From positions 6,663,001 through 6,727,000 of the forward strand of contig JANTQA010000015.1 of the NCBI GenBank assembly GCA_027625915.1: a stretch of DNA of 64,000 nt. The letters run 5' to 3'. The notes beneath the pieces are model-generated. The model searched no databases. It worked only from the letters and a program-made list of their open reading frames with translations, and had not been told where the DNA came from. Positions 36,531 through 46,483 of this stretch are shown piece after piece; position 1 is the stretch's first letter, and each line of letters begins with the position of its first letter. The position numbers and the translations under genes are program-made. Origin of the DNA: Anaeramoeba flamelloides (Eukaryota; Metamonada; Anaeramoebidae).

Positions 36531-37732
36531 TAAAAAAATGATAGATACAATATTTTTTGAGATTTTTTTTATACTATTTGTTCTCTTTTCATTGTTTTTA
36601 ATTCATAAATATAAGTTTGAATAATTAAATATAGTGGTAAATTTATATTCTATTAGATGGAATAAATAAATAAAAAATTAGTCCTTTCAATATAGAAAAA
36701 CAAAAACAATAAATGCTGTTATAGTTATTTTAAAAAGGGAAGTCACTTTAATTTCTGGTTTTGTAAGAATTATGAACTTTTTAAAATTTTGTGTTTTAAT
36801 AAAGTCTCACATTTTTTTTTAAAAAAAAGGTACTTTCCTCTAGACTTCAAGCCTCTGTATTACCGTTAAAGGTTGAGTTCTAACTTTTTTAAAATAGAAA
36901 ACTACAAAACTTTAAAAAGTTGTAATTCTGAAAAAAGTTCTCACTTTTTTTAAATAGAAAACTTGATAAAAAGTTTTAAAAAAGTCCTCAAATTTTTAAA
37001 ATGGCTGTTTTCAAAAAAAATTGATAAAAAAAAAAAGGAATTTTTTTTTATATAAAACCAAAAATAAGTAAAAAGATTCAAATTTTTATTTTCAATTTTT
37101 TTTGAAAATTTAATAATTTGTCCATACGAACCAAAAAACACTAAAAATGTAAAACTGATCAAATACTTTCCATTAATACAATTAAAAAAACTAAATGAAA
37201 AAATAAAAATAAATAAAGTTTCAATTTAACTTATTCTGGAAAACATTTTTTGCCAAAATCATTGAATTCACACTTGAAATTATGTATATTTTTAGATACA
37301 CTATCTTGTTTTAACTCATTTACTAAAACAAATTCTATATTAAAGGGAATTTTCTTTTCACAAAAGGCACTAATTTGGTCCTCAAATGTTTTTTTTAGTT
37401 TTAAATGGTAAAATTAAAAAAAAAGTTCAACTCAAAAGATAAACTCTCAGGAAAAGCATTCTAATTTAATATATTAACTAATTCTTTGATTTCAAACTTT
37501 TCTCAACCCCAATTTTTTCAAAAAAAAATAAAAAAGTGCACATTAATTCCAAAAAATATTTTAGATATTCAAAAGTTGTGAGTGTTTTTATTCTAAAAAA
37601 ATTTATCCCAGTAGTTAATTGAATTAAGTATGAAGCTAGATTTCGAAAAATATTAATCAGAAAAAAATAGTGCTTAATTTTATTAAGGACATATTACTCT
37701 AACTAATAATTCTAAATTAAAAAATGAAGAAA

Positions 37733-37753
37733 ATATATATATATATATATATA
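37733..37753. repeat. (AT)n microsatellite
   Basis: About ten AT units, about 150 bp past the 3' end of the aldehyde dehydrogenase. Confidence 0.9.
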
Positions 37754-37905
37754 TTGCTCATATTTAATGATTAAAATAAAAAACAAACAAACAAATAATT
37801 CTTCTAATTCTATGATAAATAATAAATACTAAATAATTATCTGAATTAAAAATCCAAAAAAATAACAAAAAAGTAAAAAGTAGAAAGAAAAAAGAAAAAA
37901 GAAAA

Positions 37906-39381
37906 TTAATATTTATCAATATTTTTCATGAGCATTGTTTTCACTTCTGTCATTTCTTCCATTGCAGATTTCAATCCTTCTCGTCCAAATCCAGAATCCT
38001 TTATTCCGCCATAGGGTTGTGCGTCTGCTCTTGAAGCGCAGGGAGCATTTACGACAACACCGCCTACTTCTAAATTATTGAAGGCGTATTCAATTTTGAA
38101 AACGTTATCGGTATAAATACCTGCTTGCAAGCCAAATCTGGAAGAGTTCACGCGCTCGATCACCTTTTTCCAGTCTTTAAATTTCTCTACATAGATCACG
38201 GGGCCAAATGCCTCTTCTTGGGCTAAACGCGATTCTTTTGGCACGTCTGTAAGTATTGTTGGGTAATATAGAGAATCCTTTCTTTTCCCGCCACAGTGGC
38301 ATTTGGCGCCCCGCTCTATAGCGTCTTGTACTAATTCTTCCACTTTCACGGCAGCGTCCATGGTTATCAAGGGGCTTATCATTGTGTTTACGTTTAGTGG
38401 GTCGCCAATGGCCAATTTCTGTGCCTTCTCGACAAGCAATTTGAGTAACTGTGAATATTTGTTCTCATGAACGAACAGTCTCTGAAGGCTAATGCACGAC
38501 TGCCCCGATTGGTACATCCCCGCAAATAGCAAAGTGTCTGCTAATTTATTAAGATCAAGATCGTAGTCGTCGATGATTGTTGCAGCATCTCCGCCAAGTT
38601 CGAGGGCGAGTGATGTTGAGACGGAGTTCACGGCGCTTCTCTTGATTGCCATCCCAACTTCCAAGCCGCCAGTAAAGGAGACCATTTTGATTCGAGGATC
38701 TTCGACAAAGAGGGGTGCCAAGGAGTTTTTGCAGGGCAAAATGCTCCACGACTTTTCGAGCAGGCTTGTCTCGGCCAAAATTTCGCCCAAGACAAGCGCA
38801 CTCACGGGGGTCTTTGGAGATGGCTTGACGACAAAGGGACAGCCAACGGCAATTGCTGGCGCGATCTTGTGTGCAATGAGATTGACGGGGAAATTGAATG
38901 GCGTGATGCAAGATACGAGCCCTCGGGGGAACCGTTCAACCCTCCCTCGGACTCCGGTGTTTGTTGACGAATAGTCATACCTTTCGGTGTACCCGTGCAG
39001 CCTCTGTACTTCCTCGGAGGCTAAGGTAAACGTGTCAATGGCACGAAGCATTTCCACCCGCGAGATTTTGATTGGCTTGCCAGTCTCAACAGTAATGTAT
39101 TGAGACATCTCTTCGAATCGTTCTTTAAGCTTTTCCACGATCGTATTCAAAATGTTTTTCCTTTCGTAAAGAGGCACACCACGAAGCTCTCTCTCTGAAC
39201 CCGATGCAAACATAATTGCCTCGTCGATTTGTTGGCTAGTAGCAGAGGAGACGATTGTTGCAACCTTGTTGGTGTATTTGTCCTTAACCGAAAAACATGA
39301 TCCTGCGTTGAAAATTGGTTTGCCTCCTAAATATAAAGGAAAGTGCGACTTTAGTTGTAACATAGATCTAGCGATCGACAT
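37906..39381 (-). CDS. Aldehyde dehydrogenase superfamily, GAPN/lactaldehyde dehydrogenase-like
   Basis: A 491-residue protein from the ATG at 39381 (MSIARSMLQL). The frame is open 32 codons further up, but that part is Phe/Lys-rich like 5' UTR. ALDH landmarks in order: TPFNFPVNLIAHKIAPAIA (oxyanion Asn), VVKPSPKTP (NAD(P) fold), FTGG, ELGGD (general-base Glu) and GQSCISLQR (catalytic Cys). The C-terminal part has EEAFGPVIYVE, RFGLQAGIYTD, VVNAPCASRAD and PYGGIKDSGFGREG. The C-terminal text is closest to the lactaldehyde and non-phosphorylating GAPDH branch, but substrate cannot be fixed by eye. The first ten residues could be a short organelle-targeting helix (weak). It is divergent from the porin gene with about 950 bp between starts. 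It is richer in G+C than most genes here, which may reflect expression level or a bacterial origin. Confidence 0.92.
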   Translation of the reverse strand: MSIARSMLQLKSHFPLYLGGKPIFNAGSCFSVKDKYTNKVATIVSSATSQQIDEAIMFASGSERELRGVPLYERKNILNTIVEKLKERFEEMSQYITVETGKPIKISRVEMLRAIDTFTLASEEVQRLHGYTERYDYSSTNTGVRGRVERFPRGLVSCITPFNFPVNLIAHKIAPAIAVGCPFVVKPSPKTPVSALVLGEILAETSLLEKSWSILPCKNSLAPLFVEDPRIKMVSFTGGLEVGMAIKRSAVNSVSTSLALELGGDAATIIDDYDLDLNKLADTLLFAGMYQSGQSCISLQRLFVHENKYSQLLKLLVEKAQKLAIGDPLNVNTMISPLITMDAAVKVEELVQDAIERGAKCHCGGKRKDSLYYPTILTDVPKESRLAQEEAFGPVIYVEKFKDWKKVIERVNSSRFGLQAGIYTDNVFKIEYAFNNLEVGGVVVNAPCASRADAQPYGGIKDSGFGREGLKSAMEEMTEVKTMLMKNIDKY

Positions 39382-40331
39382 CTGAATAGAGTTTGTTTTT
39401 TTTGTTGTTTTGGTTTTCTTTTTTGAAAACAAGAAAAATGGGAAAAAGAAGAAAATGAATTTTTTCTGAATTAACAATTTCTACTAGTTTTTTTGAAATT
39501 GTGAAATTGTAGTAAGTTGCATTTTTACTCTCTTTTAAACTTTGTTTTTGTCAAAGTTGAAAATAAAAACTAAACTTGATAAATATCATCCTGTGTTGTT
39601 AATTTTTTTTTTTTTGCTTCTGTCAATAAAAATTCAGTATTTCTTTTTGTTTTTCATGTTTGCTCATCTTATTGGTTAGGGGATTTCTTCTTCAAACAAA
39701 CTAACATTAGGTAGTTGGAACAAAGTTCCATTTACTTTCAATGTCAAAATTTTTTTCACCTTTTACAAACTCTTTTTATTTTTATTTTAGGTCAAGTTGA
39801 AATTTTTTTTAAAAAATCAAACAGAGACAATCTAGAAAAGTATTCGAAACTACTTTCTTAAATTACAATTAATGATCTTGAATAATAGTAATTTATTGGT
39901 CGATTTGTTTTGGATTGTTTTCAGATAATAAAAGTGAAAAAATTTTCGTTTTCCTTTATTATCTTAAACTTTGTTAGTTTTGTTAAATCTTTATTGATTT
40001 TATTGACTTCAATTCATTTCTTTTTGTCTCGTTTGTAATTGGTATTTGTTAAACAATATTGAGAAGACTCACAAACCCAAGAAGAAAGGAAACATTTTAA
40101 ATGGATACAAGTATTATCAGCTGAAATTGTTTAACCTTAAATTTTAGAAATCCTTACAAATATAAATGTTTTTGTTTTCAATTAAGCATCACTTAGATTT
40201 AAAAATATTGGTTGTGTACTAAATAGAAAAATATATCAATCAAAAAAAGATTATGGTTGCTTTATGAGAAACTTTCATTTTTTTTTAGTTTCTTTATTCT
40301 CCGATTTAATCAACTTTATTCTTGCTTTGAA
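39382..40331. other. Shared upstream region of the aldehyde dehydrogenase and porin genes
   Basis: A 950-bp divergent intergenic region, AT-rich. It must carry both promoters; no conserved motif or repeat recognised. Confidence 0.5.
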
Positions 40332-41443
40332 ATGTGGCAACGAAAACCCTTTAACCAAATTTGTAATAACACACAAAAATTAATCAAAGACAACACAGGC
40401 TCTATTGACCTTCGTATTAAAAGCCCATCTCTTTATTCAACAACACTTGATTTTACATCAAATTTAAAGAAATCTGGTGACATTTGGGAATATGCCTTCC
40501 AATTGACTCCTTCTGTTCATTTGAATGAGCAAGTAACGGTAAAAACAGGAATAAATAGTCAAAAGCAAGCTCTTCTTAACCTTATTGTTACACCAACTCC
40601 CAAAAAAAATGTTCAATTTGGGTTGTTAGGTTTGTGAATTTCCTTTTTTTTTCTTGTTTCTTTTTCCTTTTTTATTTATTTATTTTTTTTTTTTTGATTT
40701 TATTGTTTATTTTTCGAGATTTTACTCGATCAATTTTTTCTCTTTTTCGTCACGCGATTTCTGTTTAATTTAATCCTCAACACCTTTCAATTCTGTTCCC
40801 TCAAAATAATGAATAATAACAATAATCATAACCATAAATCGAATTCTAATTACCACAAATTAAATCCAATTGCATCCGAACTAAAGGACAAACAAAGCCA
40901 AATTCCCTTGATTTTTGGGGAACATTTAACAACAATTTCCTTACCTTGTCGACTGCAACTAATATTAACACCCGATCATTAATTTTTAGCGGAACAAGTG
41001 GATATCAAAATTTTACAATTGGCACAAGATCGATTTTGTCTACTTTGAAAAATAACAAACTTAAATCAATTTTTGAAATTGGCGCAGACTATAAATTTTC
41101 ACCTTTTCTTCAAATTGGAGGATTTGCTCGAAATAATTTTAAAGATTTTAATTTTAATATTTTTTCAAAAATTGGTACAAAAATGTCGTTTGCCGCCAAT
41201 ATTGTCAAGCAAAAGAATAAGAAAAATATTAACTTCACTTTAGCAACAGAAACAGCAATTTCGGAAAAAGTTGATTTACGATCACGCTTCAAAAATCTTA
41301 AAGAGATCGCTCTTGGAATCAAATTTAGACCAACAAAGCAAGTTTCAGTTACCACAGAAGGCAAAACAGACCTAAGGTCTCTTCAAAGTTTGGAAAATTA
41401 CAAATATGGTGTCATGGTCGATTGCAATCTTCACATGAATTAA
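40332..41443 (+). CDS. Mitochondrial-type outer-membrane porin (VDAC family), spliced
   Basis: Two exons, 40332-40629 and 40887-41443, with a 257-nt GT-AG intron (phase 1), give 284 residues; VDACs are about 280. I start at MWQRKPF; the upstream frame is hydrophobic and UTR-like. The N-terminus to about residue 25 suits the short VDAC helix, and the rest alternates polar and hydrophobic residues in short strands throughout. The C-terminal third follows the VDAC plan: a strand pair near LRSRFKNLKEIALGIKFRPT, then VSVTTEGKTDLRS and YKYGVMVDCNLHM. VDAC passes small metabolites across the outer membrane of mitochondria or related organelles. Tom40 is the related alternative but is usually longer at the N-terminus. 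It implies that this protist keeps an organelle with a porin-type channel. Confidence 0.82.
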
Positions 41444-44400
41444 TTTTATCTTGTAATTTAGACTTTGATCCAACAAATATACTTTGACTCGAACTTTATT
41501 ATATTCTTCATTTTTATATGAAAATAACCCTATTCATCATTTTAAATATTTTTTCAATCAATTCTTTTTTACTTTTGAATTACCATATTCTTTGATGATA
41601 TTTAAATTGATACATTTTTTTTTTTTTTTTTTTTTTTAACGTTTTCTTTTGCCATTACCATAATGATTAATTGAAAAATTAATTGAACAAAATTTTCATT
41701 CTACAGTCCAAATTAATTTTTTTAATTATTTTATTTTATTTTTTCTCCTTTTTTCATAATCATTCAAAAAATCAATGAATATTTTGCATATTTTTGGATT
41801 TATATAAAAATTTCATTCAATCAAACCTTCAATTTACATAATAGCTATATTTTTTTCCTTTCAATTTTTTTTTATTATTTTTTTATTCAATTACATTAAA
41901 TCAATTCCTTTCCAAAAATTTGGAAGCAAACCAAGATCAAAAATAGGTCAAAAAAAACTCAATTTATTGTATTTTTCCAAAACAGAATATTAAATCACAT
42001 TTAAGTAACAGAGTATTAATATTTGTATAAATAATTATTTTTATCCAAAGAAAAGAAAAAAAAATAAAACTCAAAAAAAAAAATTGTATCTCCAAAATAA
42101 AAAACGAGTGGAAGAAAAAATTTATTGGTAAATTTGTTGAAATTTCACTTAAGAATTAATGATCGATCAAATGATAAGATATCATCAACTAATTTTATTT
42201 GAGCATTTGTATTTAACAAGCTCAACATTAGACTTCTATGAATTATTGGAAAAAAAAATTCAGATCTAACGAAACAGATTAGGTAACTAGAAAAAAGGAA
42301 AGAAAAATTAAAAACAGAAAAGATAAAAAATGAAAAAATAATTTGTAAAAAAAAAAAATTATTTCCAAATTGAATGTAAAGTGTAGTATTATTTTTCTTT
42401 CAAGAGTTTTAATGGTGTAGAAAAATTTTTGGTTTTATTTATACCTTTAAGGGTTAAATGAAAGAGTAATTAGATTTGGTAATGATAAAATTTTGCAGTT
42501 ACTAAACTTGTGAATTCTGAGTGAAAAATCATAATTTTTGGAATTTAATTTTGATGTAATTTTAATCTATATTTTTTTCAATTATGAATTAATTAATTTC
42601 TGTCTTTTTGGTTGTATGTGGGGGTTATCCAAAAAAGTTGTTAGTAAATAATAAAAATAAATGACAGAAATACAAGATACACTTTTAAAGAGAAAATTGA
42701 AAAATCTATAACTCAAATAAAATAATTTAAGTAATTGATTTTTTTTTCATTTATTCTAAATTTGAGAAAAAAAACATTTAATTTTGCGAAATTTTTATTT
42801 TTAAATGTTAATAAATTAAGAATTAGCCTATTTTAACTCAGAAATACCATATGGAAAATGATAAATTGGATATTATTTTAGGAATAAACTAAATAAAGAT
42901 TATTTAGAAATAAGAAAAATAATTAAATCTTCAGATAAGAGTTGACACCCATAAAATAATTACCCAGGAGAATCTAAAAAAATTCCAATATGATAAAATT
43001 TTCAGAAAAGTTTTAATATTAAATATTTTAATATATATCATAGAAAATTTTACAGTTCTTGTGCAAAATTAAAAAATTAAAAATTAATTGTTTTTAATAG
43101 TTAATATATTTTTAATTGTATTCTATTTGAAAGAAATTACAACCCCTTGATTTTTTAAAGTATATTTTGGTTTTTCAAACATTTTTTTTTCAAAATATGA
43201 GTTTTTTTAAAAAATAAAAAACAATGAAAATAGAAAAAGAAAAAAAATTAGAAAAAGAAAAATATTTAGTTAATTAAATTAAACGATTGTGATTCACAAA
43301 CTGAAATTTTAGTATGAGAAAGATATTTTTCAAAACTAACCAAATTTGTTGATTTCTTGAATTAAACAACTAAATTATGACTGTAAAAACATTTGTTTAA
43401 TATTTAATTTTTTTTTTATCATTGCCCTACCAATCTAAAAATCTGTTTTAATTTTATCAATAGTATAGATTTAAAGTTGAATTTTGATCTGATCAAAAAC
43501 AATTAATGACCTTGAAGTTTTTTTTTGTTGAAATTAAAAAAAAAAGTTGGGAAACTATTTGTTGGATAAAATTCCATATGGATATTCTTTTCTCATTTTT
43601 TTTTAACAAAAAAGGTAAAAGTTTTATTTTTAATTGACTTTGATGTAAATAATTACCACCGTTTTATTTTGAATAAAATAATAATAAAAAAATATGTAAA
43701 AATGTTAAATTGGATAAAAATACTATAAATTAAAGTTGAAAATTGATTTTAAATTCTTTGATTCTTTAATAAAATATTGATAATTGGTACTAATTATAAA
43801 ATAAAAACAATCAAAAAATAGATTGATATACTACTCTTCGTTCAAATATATTAATAAAAAAAATGATTTCCTCAGAAAGATTCAAAAAAAATTTTTTTTT
43901 TTCTTCCAAGAATTGATTTTCAACGACTATCATTTTTTGTTCAATCAAATATTATTTATTTTATTTTTCAATGAATTGAACCAAATATTGATTTTGTTTA
44001 CTTTAATAAAACATTATTAAAATTAACCGTTTCATTATTTACAGATAAGGAACCGGAAAGTTCTACTTTTGATAATTAAAAAAAAAAAAATAATAATAAT
44101 TTCCTTGGAAAAAAAGAAATATTAGAAGTTTTGATGATAACATATAATATCATGATACTAACAATTCATTTGTGATAATATTATAAAAAATCGTGATTAG
44201 TCCTATTTTATTGCGAAAAATCATAAAATTGTTATATTCCATATTTTCGAAAAAATAATTAAAGCGAGATAAAATGAAAAATTATTTTTTTTGAAAACAC
44301 TTTAAAAAAACTCCATTGACTTTTAAAAAACCTTGAAACTTTAACAACGACTTTCCACTTTAAAAATGTTTGTGAGTGATTGCAAGGGTTGTGAATTTTC

Positions 44401-46483
44401 TTCAAGTTTTTGAAAGTTTTGAAAGACATATTGCTTTCTAAACAAAAGGAGACTGTTTGTAGTGGAAATTTTTTTTTTCCATTTTCATTTTTTTTTTTTT
44501 ATCAACAATATAAAATATCAAATAAATTTTTTGATCAAACTAATAATTATCCATTTCAACCTAATACTTGAATATAAAATAGATTTGATTTTTTAAAATC
44601 GAATTATACATTCACAAGTTAAAATAACCAAAAAGAATAAAGTGTAATTATCCTTCTTATTGGTTAACGATCAAACAAAAATCTCAAAATTCTAGCTGAT
44701 TTTCCTTTCCAATAGAATTAAATAAAAGAAGAATAATAAGAAAAAAACACTACTAGAAAAAATCTCAATAATTGGTGATAATGTGGCTAGGTTGTTTGTG
44801 AAAGCTTTTGAAAAGTAATCCTAACACCTTTTCAGCTTTTTCTAGAATATTGAAAAAAATTTTTAGCAAAGAATACATCCTTTAAAGAACAGGTGAAGGC
44901 TGGTTGTTTTAGAAGTGATTTTCATCAAAACAATTTACAACGCCACGATTAACTGTGAAAATATTTATTTATTTTTTTTCTATTATTTATTTTGATTTAA
45001 GAGGATCGATACTTTTTTGTCAACCAAACCAAAAAGAAAATACGATAAAACTCTTGGATCTGATCCTTGATTGAATCAAGTACCTTTTTTATTGTCTTTG
45101 AAAAGAATAACTTTTTTCACCTAAACTGTTTTTTTGATCAAAGAAAAAATTTCTTTGTAAAAATATTGATGGAATTGGCACAAAAATACATCAACTATTA
45201 TATCACGAATAAAAAATAATCACGATATTTTGTAATTTATCACGCTTTTTAATAATTATTTGCGATTTTATAGAATATCTTGATTCGTTATATTATCACG
45301 ATAATATTGAATATTGCGATTTTCTAAAATAGTGCCATTTTTTTAAAGATAATAGGAATTTTTGTAGCTTTATTGTGACTTAAGCATAGATATCATTAAG
45401 ACTTCGATTAATAAAAAGAAAGTATAAATAATTTGAAAAGATAATTAAAAAATCAGAAATAATTTTCAAATCTAATAAAAATTACAAACTATTTTTCAAA
45501 AATGTGACTCACTTTATAAAGTTAATGGAAGTTTTTTAGAGGGTATATCACATATTCTTCTCTAAAAAATTATTTTCAAATTTTTGGATCAGATTCTTTT
45601 TTTAATAATTTCTTCAAGTTTTAGTTTTAATTTTACAAATTTTTGTTTTTGTTTTTCTTATTTTTATTTTTTTTTTTTCAATTTTTTCTGTTTTTTTATT
45701 TTTTGATAAATTGAAATTTCAAAAAAAAAAGATCTTAGTAAAAAACAAGTAATGGTTTTAGAAAATTGAGATTTTAAATGTCTTTTAAAATGAATAAAAT
45801 TATTCATAAAAAAATCATACTGTTCAACTTTTTTTTAGTGAAAAGTTCAGTAATAAAAAATGTATTATGCTCTTTTCAAAAATTGTGATTCACTTTTTTT
45901 TTCTATTTTTGGTTTTATTTTTATTTAATTTTTAAAATATCAGGCTTTTATATCTTTTGAATAATTTAAAAGAGAATTATTAATCAGATTTGATAATTTG
46001 TTCTTCTTGAATTAAGAAGAATACATACATACATGTATATCTTCAATTTATTATTTTCATCGAATCACAATTTTTGAAATGGGTCTTATATTGTCTTTCT
46101 TTTAAATGATATACCTATCCAATAGTTTTGAATTCTAGTTGTAGATTAAAAACTAATTATAATTATCTATTCCTATTGGCTATATATAAAAAATAATTAT
46201 AAAAAAATATAATAATAATAAGATTATTTTTAAATTTTTATTAATATTTTATTACCATTTTGAAAATTAGTTTATCATCTATATCTATGTTTTTTTTTTT
46301 TTTTTTTTTTTATTGTTATTATTGTTATTATGATTTTTAAACTTATATAATTTTTTTAATCAAATGAAATAATATCAAAATAAACCAATTTGTTTTGTAA
46401 ATATAAATATCATTAAAGGTAAAAAAGAAAAAAAGATATAAAAAAAAAAAAAGAAAGAAAAAGAAAAATTCAATTGGTGTTCA
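41444..46483. other. Gene-free spacer of about 5 kb
   Basis: Homopolymer-rich AT DNA (T tracts near 41618-41638 and 46290-46311). Holds the dispersed inverted-repeat element at 45492-46080. The open frame at 43823-44020 is a chance frame. A stretch rich in AATCACGA/TCGTGATT near 44.2 and 45.2 kb may be another worn element. Confidence 0.5.
45492..46080. mobile_element. About 590-bp repeat with TTCAAAAATTGTGATTCAC ends, copy 1
   Basis: Left end TTTTTCAAAAATGTGACTCA, right end CGAATCACAATTTTTGAAAT (inverted). A third copy of the end motif, TTTTCAAAAATTGTGATTCA, lies inside at 45873. The same three-part layout recurs at 56865-57450. Non-coding. Confidence 0.6.

Larger units (their letters stand above)
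32045..37905. other. Gene-free spacer of about 5.9 kb with hairpin and inverted-repeat elements
   Basis: Contains the near-perfect hairpin at 33233-33605, the inverted-repeat element at 33802-34275, a diverged CAGTCAGT element near 36338-36530 and an AT microsatellite at 37733-37753. The open frames at 35396-35732 and 36950-37162 are Phe/Lys chance frames. Confidence 0.5.

Noticed and set aside
44100-45350. Possible long inverted repeat around AATCACGA/TCGTGATT words
   Set aside because: Only short words match; arms cannot be aligned by eye.
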